A DNA stretch of 64,000 nucleotides from Apoda limacodes (GCA_946406115.1 OX291541.1:18383908-18447907), one strand, 5' to 3'; numbered from the stretch's first letter, positions 33,680 through 44,577 are shown. Numbers and translations: made by a program. Notes: a model not told the origin generated them from the sequence alone.

Positions 33680-35485
33680 GGAAAGCAGTTTTTTTGAAGA
33701 ACCCCATACTGTAGTCCTTAGAGAAAACCTTGGCAGGGAGCTCATTCCACAACCCAAGTGTTCGCGGGAGGAAGTTTCTCTGAAACCGCACTGTACGCGA
33801 CCATTTTGGTTCCAAAGTGTGAGAATGAATTCCCTGTCGATGGCGAGCAGTGCGATGGTAGAAAGAAGCCGTGGGCATCATTTCGAACAATTCCTCAGAA
33901 CACAATCCATTGTACAAGCGGTAGAACACACACAGGGAGGCAAAGTCTCTCCTCAGACTTAAGGGCTCGATACCGCAAGTGAGTTTGGGACCGTCGACAA
34001 TTCTCACAGCCCGTCGTTGAACCGAGTCAAAAGGGTCAAGCTGGTATCCGGGTGCACCCGCCCAGAGATGTCAGCAGTACTCCATATGGGGCCGGACTTG
34101 CGACTTGTAAAGTAGCAACCTTTGCCCCGACGTGAAGTACTGCTTCGCTCTGTTGAGTACACCAAGTTTTTTGGACGCCAGCTTTACCTTGTCTAGCAAA
34201 TGATCTCGGAACTGAACATCGCTGGAGATGTCAACGCCAAGGATCCCAATGCTCTTGGAGATGGAGAGGGGAGTGTTCTGGAATTGTGGGACTACAGTGA
34301 ATGGGGTTTTCTTAGCGGTGAACGCGCAGACTTGTGTCTTTGAAGGGTTGAATCGGACCAAGTTTTCCCGCCCCCAGTCAGAGACCTTGGACAGACCGAT
34401 CTCGATTTAAGACACAAGTTCTTCACGCTTTTTCTCCACAACGGAACGTGGGATGCTTGCACGGTCCGTGTAATAAGCGTCTCCAGTACTGTCATCTGCA
34501 TAGCAATGTATGTTGTTGATGTCCAACATATCATTGATGTGCAGTAGAAACAGCGTAGGAGACAGCACAGAGCCTTGCGGGACACCAGCATTAATGTCCA
34601 TGCTATCAGAGCAACTACCGTCAACTACGGCTCGTATGCTTCTGCCGGACAAAAAGCTAGCCACCCATTTGCACAAACCCTCGGGCACTCCGTAAGAAGG
34701 CAACTTCGATAGAAGACCCCGGTGCCAGACCCGATCGAACGCCTTCGCTATGTCTAGGCTACATGCCAATGCCTCCCCCTGACTCTCAATGGCTAGTGCC
34801 CATCGGTGTGTGAGATACACTAGAAGGTCACCAGTTTAGCGACCGTGGTGAAAGCCATATTGACGGTCACTGATCAGGTCGTGTTTTTCTAGGTATCTCA
34901 AAAGCTGGGTGTTGATCACACGCTCCATCACCTTGGAGAGGAGAGAGGTTATAGCGATAGGCCTGTAATTCGATGGATCTGATCTATCGCCCTTTTTGGG
35001 CACCGGGTGCACATTTGCAGTCTTCCATGAAGACGGAAATTGCCTAGTGTGGTAGGAAAGCGTGAAGAGGCGCGTGAGTACAGGACATAACTCAGGAGCA
35101 CACTGCTTAAGCACCACTGCTGGTATGCCGTCTGGCCCACTCGACTTATGAACGTCTAGGGAAAGCAACGCCCGCCGGACCTCACGCTGTGTTAAAGAGA
35201 TTTCCGGCATGGTCTTACCGCACCACGGTAAAGTAGGTGGTATAGCGCCTTCGTCGTTCACATTCGAGTTAGAGGCAAAGAGACTGCCCATTAGATCGTC
35301 TTTCTATTTTGCACTGTGGGCCAAGTCACCATCGGTCTTTCGCAGTGGTGGTAATGACGACTGGCAGAAGTTCCCCTCGGCAGCTTTAGCAAGCGACCAG
35401 AAAGCACGACTCCCAGAAGGATAGCTCGCAAGTCGCCCACCTATTTTGCCGATGAATTGGAATTTTGCTCTGGCAGTTGCTTTCT
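33680..35485 (-). pseudogene. Broken LINE copy 2 (RT half)
   Basis: On the minus strand it matches the intact LINE from the codons for ARAKFQFIGKIGG (35470) through the RT domain to MGFFKK (33685). The first part is open (34836-35291), then a stop replaces an Arg/Ser near the GFHHGR motif. The CYADDST core is at about 34510, and a frameshift near 34415 separates RT from the C-terminal region. It lacks both the endonuclease and the 3' tail with poly-A, so its 3' side was lost after insertion. It is highly similar to the intact element. Confidence 0.9.
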
Positions 35486-35770
35486 TACTTACAAAGTATT
35501 TCCATAAGAATAATTATTAGTAGAGGAAAGGCAGCATATTTGAAATACTGTCGGTAATTTGGGTTAGCAGGCGGCCGTAAAATGTTAACAAGAGGTGTCG
35601 ATATGTTTACACAGATAAATCTGACATTCTTCTAAGTTGGCGATCAGAGATTGAAATGTGGAAAAGCGTTTTTGGATTTTTTGCAAAATTTTCTATGTTT
35701 ACGACTGTACTGACGATGTGTACTGTAAAATAAATTATGAAGTTTGGATATTGGACTTCCATTTTGACAA

Positions 35771-35905
35771 AAATATTATAAATGCGAAATTAAAACTGTC
35801 TGTCTGTTACCTCTTCACGCTTAAACTGTTGTGCTGATTAAGATGAAATTTGGCATCTAGATAGTTTGAGTCCCGTAGAAGGACTACTAAAACGTCAAGT
35901 CGGAC
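35771..35905 (+). repeat. Helitron-like fragment
   Basis: AATATTATAAATGCGAAATT, then CTGTCTGTCTGTTACCTCTT, CACGCTTAAACTG and GATGAAATTTGGCAT, then AGATAGTTTGAGTCCCG. This is the 5' part of a repeat common across Lepidoptera, known there as a Helitron-like family. Related pieces lie at 4729, 17250, 44578, 49199 (inverted), 51236 and 54131. Confidence 0.6.
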
Positions 35906-36227
35906 CCGGTTTCTTTTCTATAATTAAAAAGTTTAACATTTAACATTTAATCCACCTCTGCGTTAGATTTGTCATGACAGGCCAAGTGTCATAGGATAGG
36001 TGTAATAGAAAAAGCGGCCATTTTACCAATTAAAATATCTGTTTAAATAATTCTTTCTCGATGTAAAATAAAACTAAAAAGCTACGACCTTTGCGGTATG
36101 ATAAGCTAGATTCGTCACCCCAAACCTGAACCCATATATACATATCTCGGTCTAAAATGAATATCTTCACGATCCTGTTTACCTATATGCAAATAATAGA
36201 CTATGCTGTTGTACATACATACAAGTG

Positions 36228-36234
36228 TATAAAA
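36228..36234 (+). promoter_or_regulatory. TATA box of gene C
   Basis: TATAAAA, 81-87 bp before the ATG at 36315. It predicts a transcription start near 36260 and a short 5' UTR. Confidence 0.6.
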
Positions 36235-36314
36235 TCAAGTTTATTAGCAACTTGACCGTAGTGTTATATCAACTTTCAAAGCACGTGTTTTGTATAACCT
36301 ATTTTGTATAAAAA

Positions 36315-36329
36315 ATGAAAACGGCTATG
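36315..36329 (+). CDS. Gene C exon 1 (MKTAM)
   Basis: ATG AAA ACG GCT ATG followed by a GTAAGA donor at 36330, ending in phase 0. Its length equals that of gene B exon 1, and a TATA box sits at the expected distance. Confidence 0.8.
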
Positions 36330-39300
36330 GTAAGAATAATTCCCGGCTAATTCAAACAAGTGAAATGTTTTTCTAACGCATTGTGTTTTATATTTCAGGA
36401 AGTGAACTTATTGTTGTAAATGATTCTTTCAAATACATTAATAAAATATTTACATCACATTACATAATTAGGGACATTATAATATTTTTGATAGATTGTA
36501 GAATGTCGAATAGTGCAGATGAAAATGATAAATTTGTGTTATCTTCACGTTTTGAGAGCTGGGAAATAATTAGTGACTATTTTTCTTGTAATTATCTGTG
36601 TTTGGGTGTACTATACGTCGGTACCCACTAATAATCGATTGGCCATTTTTTGAGGGAAGTTTGATATAAAATGAAAAGCTTTTATTCAAAGATTCCAAAA
36701 AGTATACAATTTGTATGTAATAAATGTATAATCTAGCAGTAATATGTTTGTCAGAATATTCAAACTCATCAAATTTTGACCAATGAGGTGTCGTTGTTTG
36801 CTTTGTTTGTGTGATCCGATCCGCTACAACGGCTATGTGGCGTCTCATAAAATCTAAGTACCTGGAGGAAGGAGCTTTAACAACGCCATCTATTGTCAAG
36901 TAGTTTTAATGTTGCTGTGTCGGTAAAAATTATAGTATTACTACTCGCCAATAGATGTCAGGAAGAGTCATATGTTTCAGTTTAACATTGCCTAAAAACA
37001 CAGATAAAACGACGTTCACTAAAAAATGAAACCTAGCTAGATCGATTTATCGCCCCCGAAATCGCTTTCTGCTAAAAGTGGCCGTTTATAGCAGATATGC
37101 TATCTACATTTCGCAGTTTTATCCTAGAAACATAACAATACATTCTTAAAATAGCTTATAACTGGTTACATATTTCTCTAGAAGCATATTTTTGAAATTC
37201 ACTTTGCACAAAGAGGAAAATAAAAATATCAATTGGCAGTGCTAGTGGACGTCAGGAACCCTCAAAAAAAAGATTAAACAACTCGAAAGATGTATTGTTT
37301 AGTACTTATAAAAGGTCTCGATAAGAACATTCCTAATATATTTTACAAGTTATGTAATTTTTGATACTCGTATAACTTGAATAGTTGTTTTTTAATTTTA
37401 AAACTTTCTCTTTTTCTATATAAGTTGTTTTATTTAATGCATGTAAATAGTTACGGCGGTAGTATGCAAGAAGCTTATGGATTCCATATATCAGCTTCTT
37501 GGTATTATGTCTTTGCCTAGTTTTTTATTTATCTTTATTAAGCTATACTTTACTATTTCACTAATTGCAACACCGATAATTTGTTATAGATAAATCTCGT
37601 TCTAACCATTTTATGTATAAAAATGTAAAAATAAATGTAAAATGTTATTATTATTATTAACTTTCAGGTGATCGTGTTGTCGTTGGTAGCTGTTGCTGTG
37701 GCTGCACCTGGTGAGTTCAGCTCAAATAGAATACTTGATATTCTGCTCAACCCCCTCCCCTTAAACGCCTTACGTGATTTATAAATCCTTTATAAATAAA
37801 AAGTGCAGAGGCCTATAAAATTTTATGTAATCATACAAACGACACCTGTGGTGATTTCGGCCAGGAATGGAATGAAATAAATATACAAAAGGCAAACAAA
37901 GTACTTATATAGGGCGCGCAAAAGGTATGTTTACATGTAGGGGAGAGTTGGGTAATACCGAGCCCCTAAGGGAATTATCCTATTACTAAGCTCAGGTTAG
38001 GTTAAAATAAAAACGAAATATAATAGAAGGTGGACAATTTATCTGACGACACTAACGGAAATTTAAATTTATCAAAAAACAAACAAAAACAATAATTCGA
38101 GCGAATAATTAAAAATTGGGAAAGCGCAGTATTATCAAACTGGTCTGATAATATCGTGCCCCAGGTAGGTAATTGCGCACTGGGTCTGATAAAACTGCGA
38201 AAAGCATCACACAATGTGTCAGTCAGAGAGTGGAACCCTGGAGACCGAATTGGAAATAGGTACAGACTCCAGATTTCACAAAATGTTTAGTATTAACCTA
38301 AGTGATTGACAATTTGACATTGACAAGACAAGAAAACAATTATTATATTACCTAGTACTTTTACTTAGGTATACATAAATACTGACACATATAAGAATAA
38401 TATACTTACATATCTTTCAGAGATATATAATAATCACAACCATATTATATAGCTGGGCATAATGTCAACGCGCCCTACGCGCGGCATTATCAAACAAGAT
38501 CATTTTATTTTGTAACCTCAAAACATAAACAAACTCAAAGGATTAATTTAAAATTATTCTACACATAAGTTATACATTATTTTTACACTATAAATGAGTA
38601 TAATTTTTTACTGAGTGTGAAATATTCATTGACTTACCTCTTATTGAAATCACCCAAAAAACTATAGCGATCGCGCGGAAAACCTGCAAGCTCGCGGCCT
38701 TGCTCTCTGGATTCTCGGCGGCAGTTGGCGGTGCTCGAGCAGGGTAGGGGGTACATAAAGCTATGATTTTACTAATATTGCAGGCGCGTTTTGTTGACTA
38801 TTTCAAAGAAACCGAGGGGCGCGGAATTTTCAACCGCGCGGTATTACCCAACTCTCCCCTATAAGGTATTTTAGACCAAACAGCAGCCAACTTATGAGAC
38901 AAATTCCAGAATTGAGAGTGAGCCTAACTAAACCATTTTTATCATCTGGATTATCGCTAATGTGAGTCAAAGGACGCGAATTAAGGCACGCTTCCACTTG
39001 CGCTAAGATAGTTGTTATAACTCTTCTACATAATATACAACACCATAAGTATAATAGGTTTGCACGGAACCGTCGGTGCGCGAGCCAGAATCACATTTGG
39101 CCAGTTTTTTTTATCTCAGCACCTTAAACTTTGATGTAGGTAACTATCTTGGTTATCTGGATTTCATTCTAGTTGATCTAATAACTTTTATAAATTATAA
39201 TTATAGAATTCTGCTTGTTCCATGATCTTTGGATATAATTTTTTTTAAATGTTGGTATGTTATAATCTGGTTACTTTATTTTCTTCTTTGTCATATTTAT

Positions 39301-39735
39301 TGACATTGAATCTAACAAAAAGCAAAAAACTAACAGTATCGTTTCCATTTCACAGGTGGTTACGGCGGCAGTGGATACAATAATGGATATGCCAATGGTG
39401 GATACGAAAGTGGATATTACGAAACCGGATATAGTAACGGATACCAGAACGGAGGCAACAATGGTAATGGTGGCTTCCAACAAGGCTATAGACCTAACGG
39501 TGGACAATACGGTGGAAATGGATTTGAGGGTAATTACGACAATGGATTTTACGGCGGCGGTTATCAAGGTGGAAATTACGAAGGAAATTATAATGGTCAT
39601 CATCATCATCACCGCGGACATGACAGGCCAAATTACGACTACAATGAGGGGTACTCTCAATCTGCATCTGGAGCAGGCTTTGGTTTCGGAGGCGTAGGCT
39701 TTGGTGCAAACTTTGACATCAATTTTGGTCGTTAA
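36315..39735 (+). CDS. Gene C: secreted Gly/Tyr/Asn-rich protein (145 aa)
   Basis: Exons are 36315-36329 (MKTAM), 37668-37710 (VIVLSLVAVAVAAP) and 39356-39735; 15 + 43 + 380 = 438 nt, and all junctions keep frame. The signal peptide is excellent. The mature chain starts Gly-Gly-Tyr-Gly-Gly and is built of short G-Y/F-x-N/G units (GYNNGYANGGYESGYYETGY), with a five-His run before RGHDRPNYDY and a Gly/Ala/Phe-rich end (GAGFGFGGVGFGANFDINF). It has no cysteine. Gly-Tyr-rich secreted proteins of this size occur in insect cuticle and in silk or egg coats; which applies here is inference. Intron 2 hosts a 920-bp transposon. The frames called at 39271-39697 are shadows of this exon. Confidence 0.88.
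36780..37240. repeat. Dispersed repeat in intron 1 of gene C
   Basis: It contains TTTAACAACGCCATCTATTG, GCTGTGTCGGTAAAAATTAT, AAAACGACGTTCACTAAAAA, GATCGATTTATCGCCCCC and a hairpin CTGCTAAAAGTGGCCG. The inverted counterpart is at 49960-50225 (GGGGCGATAAATCGATCGAG, then AAAACGTCGTTTTATCCGTG, and GATGGCGTTGTTAAA). Confidence 0.6.
37668..37710 (+). CDS. Gene C exon 2 (43 nt, signal peptide core)
   Basis: The acceptor is TAACTTTCAG and the donor GTGAGT. It reads VIVLSLVAVAVAAP plus one base. Size and phases are the same as in genes A and B. Confidence 0.9.
37940..38859. mobile_element. TIR transposon (920 bp) in intron 2 of gene C
   Basis: Positions 37938-37960 and 38839-38861 are perfect 23-base inverted copies (left begins TAGGGGAGAGTTGGGTAATA). 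Taking the outer TA as target duplication leaves 21-bp termini starting GGGGAGAG. A TA duplication points to the Tc1/mariner group, though this is not certain. There is no transposase ORF. The right part (38690-38850) is GC-richer. Intact termini imply recent activity or mobilisation in trans. Confidence 0.8.
39356..39735 (+). CDS. Gene C exon 3 (mature protein)
   Basis: The acceptor is CCATTTCACAG. It is open in phase 1 for 126 codons to TAA, and has no ATG near its start, so simple ORF finding misses it. Confidence 0.9.
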
Positions 39736-39818
39736 ATCATGTTTTTTGCAGACACGGCGCTTAAAATAGGACTTGAAACAATTAAAAAGGCATTATGTTA
39801 TAGTACATATAGTATTGA

Positions 39819-39824
39819 AATAAA
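39819..39824 (+). other. Polyadenylation signal of gene C
   Basis: AATAAA 84 bases after the stop codon, followed by a GT-rich stretch. Confidence 0.6.
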
Positions 39825-40075
39825 TTATGTAGTACACAATGTAATTGTCCGTGATTTACCAGCCAATGATTTTGATAGTGATCAGGTTTCACGTTCCCGG
39901 TCTTAAATTATTCGTTTCGGAGAATTTTCGGGTATCCGGAATAAAGCAAATCGTAAACTGAAAAAAAGAAATTGTACAGGAGATAGACACGGAGAATATA
40001 TGATAGACCAGGGGTAGTCTTGAGGTATACAAGAGGTAGATATGAGTTAGACACGAAGTAGACAAGAGGACAAGG

Positions 40076-41665
40076 ATAAATTCCCTGCCGATGACGAGCG
40101 GTGCGACCGTAGAAAGTAGCCGTGGGCATCATTTCGAGCAATTCCTCAGAACACAACCCATTGTACAAGCGATAGAACACACACAAGGAGGCAAAGTCTC
40201 TCCTCAGACTTAAGGGCTCGATACTGCAAGTGAGTTTGGAATCGTGGACAATTCTCACAGCCCGTCGTTGAACCTAGTCAAAAGGTTCAACTTTGCTACG
40301 AGGTGAAGTACTGCTTCGCTCTTAACTACACCAAGTTTTTTGGACGCCAGCTTCACCTTGTCTTGCTACTAAACATCGCTGGAGATGTCACCACCAAGGA
40401 TCCCAATGCTCCTGGAGATGGAGAGGGGAATGTTCTGGAATTGTGAGACCACAGTGAATGGGATTTTCTTAGCGATTAAGGCGCAGACTTGTGTCTTCGT
40501 AAGGTTGAATCGGACCAAGTTTTCCTGCCCCAGTCAGAGAACTTCGACAGAGTGGTCTTGATTTGAGATACAAGTTCACCGCGCTTTTCCTCCACATCGG
40601 AACGAAGGATGTTTGCACGGCCCGTGTAATGAGTGTATGTTTTTGATGTCCAACATGTCATTTATATTCAGTAAAAACAAAGAGCCTTGCACCAGCATTA
40701 ATGTTCATGCTATCAGAGCAACTACCGTCAATTACGGCTCGTATGCGCCTGCCGGACAAAAAGCTAGCCACCCATTTGCACAAACCCTCGGGCCCTTCGT
40801 AAGATGGCAACTTCGATAGAAGATCCCATTGCCAGACCCAATTGAACGTCTTGCGCTATGTCCAGACTACATGCCAATGCCTCCTCCTGACTCTCAATGG
40901 CTAGTGCTCATCGGTGTGTGAGAAATACTAGAAGGTCAACATTCGAGCGACCGTGGCGAAAGCCATATTGACAGTCGCTGACCAGGTCGTGTTTTTCTAG
41001 GTACATATCTACGAAGCTGTGTGTTAATCACGCGCTCCATCATCTTGGAGAGGAGAGAGGTAATAGCGATTGGCATGTTATTCCTATTCCGAAAATCGCC
41101 TAGTGTGGTAGAAGAGCGTGAAGAAGCGCGTTAGTACAGGACACAACTCAGGAGCACACTGTTTAAGCACCACTGTCGGTATACCGTCTGGCTCACTCTT
41201 ATGAACACACTTTTGAACATTTAGAGAAAGCAACAACCGCTGGACCTCCCGCTGTAATATGGGGATTTCCGGCATGGTCTTACTGCACCACGGTATAGTA
41301 GGTACAGCGCACGTCGTTCATATATTTGAGTTTGAGACAAAGAGACTGGCCAGAAGATCGGCTTTCTTTTAGCACTGTAAACCAAGTCACCACCGTTCTT
41401 TCGCAGTGGTGGTAGCGACGACTGGCAAAAGTTTCCTTCAGCAGCTTCAGCAAGTGACCATAAAATATAATACGAGAGGGATAGCTCTCTAGTCGCCTAT
41501 TTTCTTACTGTACCTCGAGGCGGCGTTTAATCTGCGTTTTAACTCAGAAATATTCGGATCCTTATTATTTCGTGCCGTGGCCCAAGCCTTATACGCACAT
41601 TGCTTGAGAATCTTAGCTTCTCTGCAAAAGCGATTAAGCCACAGTCGTTTCGGCAGCTACTCGCT
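40076..41665 (-). pseudogene. Broken LINE copy 3
   Basis: On the minus strand it matches the intact LINE from the end of the endonuclease linker (about position 27600 of this window) to the HRQGI region (about 29410). It is more decayed than copy 2, with several internal deletions (one removes the segment before the FADD/YADD core near 40660), frameshifts and stops. One piece, 40258-40085, still reads MRIVHDSKLTCSIEPLSLRR. It has no 3' tail. Purine-rich TAGAC repeats flank both sides (39975-40075 and 41670-41740). Confidence 0.88.
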
Positions 41666-41749
41666 AATTAGGTAGACATTGGGAGAAACGAGGTAGACAT
41701 ACATAAATAGACGAGGAGAGCAGGCGGTTAGACGAAGACCTGAGTGTAG

Positions 41750-42690
41750 TTGCCGATCTGACTTCCAAAGCTATGATGGCATAATACCTGCTTTCTTGAC
41801 AAAACCCAATAATGAGTACGTTGTTCAGAAGGTACAACCAGATTGTATCTCGAATTTTTTACCGTGAATAGCCCGCTCCATACCTGTGTTTTTCGCACTC
41901 AGTGACTGACGTGAAAACTTCTGAACGAGGTTTGACTTGCCCACAAACTCATCACTGACGTCGGTCACCACAGCGTTTTGAACGTTTCTTCGATTTAATT
42001 TTAAGAATATTGAAAATGCGTAGATTTCAACGTAATATATTTCTTAATGCTAAAGAGATTTCTAAGTCGAATTTTTTAGAGAAAAAAACCCGATCAAACA
42101 GGTTATTGCGACATCAAGAACTTAAGTACTAATTAATATTTAAATATTTTTGAGGGAGAGATTTAAGACTATGGCCTCTGTTATAAATTATATAGGTAAT
42201 GCGTGTCGAGAGTTTTAGACCAAATTAGAAATGAGGATATGTCTAAAATGGGTTTAAATGTGAATATATTTAGATAAATCTTCCAACCGTACATACAGGG
42301 ATAGGTATATTACTTTAAATATTTGAAAAAATGGTTATAAAGAACATTTTATGAGACTTTTGCTTGTCTGTGTTTATCATATCAATCTTTTTTTGTCTAT
42401 TGGTAGCAATTTCTCCTGATCTTCTGCCTTCTAGCCAGCGTCCAGCCAACACCGGCCACCATTTTAAGGTCTATCGAGCTGCGGGGCTGCCCACGTTTCT
42501 CCTTACTGTACCCGATCGTTATTCTAGAACACATCGACTATCGGTCCTCCGAACTACGTCACCAACCTACTTCCATTACAGCTTGCTATCTGTGTGTTTA
42601 CAGATGTCAAAAGTCAGCAACGATTTGTAACTTAAGGTGATTGCATACCCAAACTAGTTAAGTTTGCAAGAATTTGATTAATTTGTTACA
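41750..42690. other. Intergenic, nothing firmly recognised
   Basis: A mid-GC patch at 42415-42610 looks repeat-like but I cannot place it. The small ORF at 42364-42630 has no coding character beyond a Phe/Ile-rich start. Confidence 0.35.
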
Positions 42691-42699
42691 GACCTGACG

Positions 42700-43060
42700 T
42701 ACACTTTTTGACGTGAAAAAGATATAGTTTGTTCAAACCTTAATTAAGTGGATTTGCTAATATTATAATAATTTGGCTTATAAAACAGTTAGTAACAAAA
42801 ATCTGGCACTATGGGCTTTAATTCAAATTGTTAGGAAAACTAAAAAAATAGTGTCGGACAACCGTCCGGAATCGTGACAACTTGTGCCTTTCACTTTTTA
42901 TGTCTGTCTCTCTCGCTCTTAGGCGGGCTAACCATGCCGCGTGCCTCTCACTCGCTCTCATTGTGAGCGCATAACGTGAGCGGAGCGTAACGCAGTTTCT
43001 TGAAGTGTCACCCGGCAAACCAATTTATAAGACGTTGTCACGTCAAAAAGTGATATTCTT
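42700..43060. repeat. Element bounded by an inverted CACTTTTTGACGTG motif
   Basis: CACTTTTTGACGTGA at about 42709 and its reverse complement TCACGTCAAAAAGTG at about 43037 face each other across about 325 bp. Inside is an unusually GC-rich stretch (CTCTCTCGCTCTTAGGCGGG, CTCACTCGCTCTCATTGTGA) with CACCCGGCAAACCAATTTAT at the right. The layout suggests a small DNA element. The family is not named. Confidence 0.45.
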
Positions 43061-43320
43061 TTGATTCTCATTTTATAAAATATATATTAATATGAACAAG
43101 TGGACTTGCCAATGTCATACTTCTAAATAAATATGTGATACCGACAAAAAAACGGAGAAAAATCGAGATTTTCAACGTGCGGTCACGTGCTAGCGCCTAT
43201 CGTGGAATTGTAGCTCTTTGTATGCTTCAATAGTGTAATATGTCTTTGTATACTGGACGAAACAGCACGCTTTTGCTAGGGTATGCCATAGCCTTAATTG
43301 TACGGATATAAAGCATATTG

Positions 43321-43567
43321 TCGGCTCCCTGGCTCAGTGGGTATAATGAACCGACTGCTGAATTCGGGTTCGATTACCGCACAAGACAAACATTTATTAT
43401 ATGTGTATGTCTTGGGACTGGGTGATTTCTATGTAAAATTTAGATGTATGTAAAAGAAAAAGTATATACATGTATTTGTATCCGTTGTCTGGTATCCATA
43501 GCACAAGCTTTGCTTACTTTGGGACCAGACGGCTCTGTGTGTAATGCCCAAAAATATTTATTATTAA
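43321..43567 (+). mobile_element. tRNA-headed SINE, copy 2
   Basis: The head has an A-box-like TGGCTCAGTGGGTA and a B-box-like GGGTTCGATTACC, followed by ACAAACATTTATTAT, CTTGGGACTGGG, TTTGTATCCGTTGTCTGGTA and CAGACGGCTCTGTGTGTAAT, and ends in AAATATTTATTATTA. It abuts the truncated 3' side of LINE copy 4. Confidence 0.78.
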
Positions 43568-43659
43568 TATTGTATACGTTTTGTATACTTTCCGTTTTGG
43601 GTGTTGTTGGGCTAGAAAAAGACCTAAAATTTAAACTTAACTTACGAAAAATTGATTTT

Positions 43660-44575
43660 TGTAGCCAGTCAGAAACCTTGGACAGAGTGGTCTCGATTTC
43701 AGATACAAGTTCTCCACGCTTTTCCTCCACAACGGAACGAGGAATGCTTGCACGACCCGTGTAATAAGCGTCACTGTCGTGATCTACGCGCACCTACAAT
43801 ATCGACAGGTCCCTGTCTTCAAGGCTATGAAGACGGCGACAGCAGATATCCTCCCGGACGAAAATACATACACCGGCACGACTTACAAAATTGTGCCCGA
43901 GTTTATAGCCGGAATAATGTAGGTATGATGTTTCGGCCGGGGAGGATATTTGCGTGTCCGTTAGAAATAAATGATCGGCTCCGCAGTCTCGAGATGGTGG
44001 TGGACTGCGTTAAGATTTGCGTGAATGCCCCTGATTTTGCAAAAATCCACATTATAAGTGGATGGATAGCCGCTGTAAAAACCCTTTTTCTATTATTTTT
44101 CCTATGCATTTTTCAAAAGCTACTTAGACTAAATATATGAGGATTCACTGCACAGACAGCTTACAGGACAAAAGGGGTGCGGTACTAGAAATGTTTAAGC
44201 TTAGCACAGATAATACGGTTGCTGGCAGGGCGGGCGGAAGGGCCCCTGATCTCTCTGTGTTGTAGTAGCACGGTCCGCCCCGGTCTCCTTCTCCGGCATG
44301 ACTACTACTTCAGAGACTTTACACAGGTTGGCGGTTCAGCCTTCCAGGGCGGACATTATGTGATTCGGGAACCCATTTAACCTGCGGGCGGCCAGCGGTC
44401 AGCCATTTTACCAGGTCTCCCTGACTGCTGTATCAGCACGTACCGACCAATGACAGCAACTAGCACCACCGGTCCTCCGCTGTCTGCGCAGCGAATCCTC
44501 AACACAAAACTTCTCAATGTCAGCGTTATTATGGCCGTGGTTTTCTGTAAGGTGACAGTGACATCCATACTTAAA
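43660..44575 (-). pseudogene. Broken LINE copy 4 (5' part, internal deletion)
   Basis: On the minus strand it starts with the LINE 5' leader (CACCTTACAGAAAACC near 44560), continues into the beginning of the endonuclease ORF, and is open only in patches. At about 43783 it jumps from the sequence equivalent to 27005 directly to the RT segment equivalent to about 28755-28870 (AYYTGRASIPRSVVEE). The rest of the 3' side is missing. Short shared bases at the join fit a deletion at microhomology. Confidence 0.85.
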
Positions 44576-44577
44576 CT

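Noticed and set aside
36383..36631. 82-codon ORF just after gene C exon 1
   Set aside because: It lies inside intron 1 of gene C. The acceptor-like TTTCAG at 36398 does not give the 43-nt phase 0-1 exon or a signal peptide.
39271..39697. Overlapping ORFs on both strands (129, 113 and 71 codons) rich in Met/Thr/Val/Ile
   Set aside because: Shadows of gene C exon 3, whose true frame has no ATG but shows clear Gly/Tyr periodicity and joins in phase to the signal-peptide exon.
42364..42630. 88-codon ORF with a hydrophobic start
   Set aside because: The signal-like start is followed by a composition that suggests a non-coding repeat. No promoter or splice support.
43321..43400. tRNA gene
   Set aside because: It has A- and B-box-like motifs but no complete cloverleaf or acceptor stem, and it is followed by the SINE body shared with three other loci.
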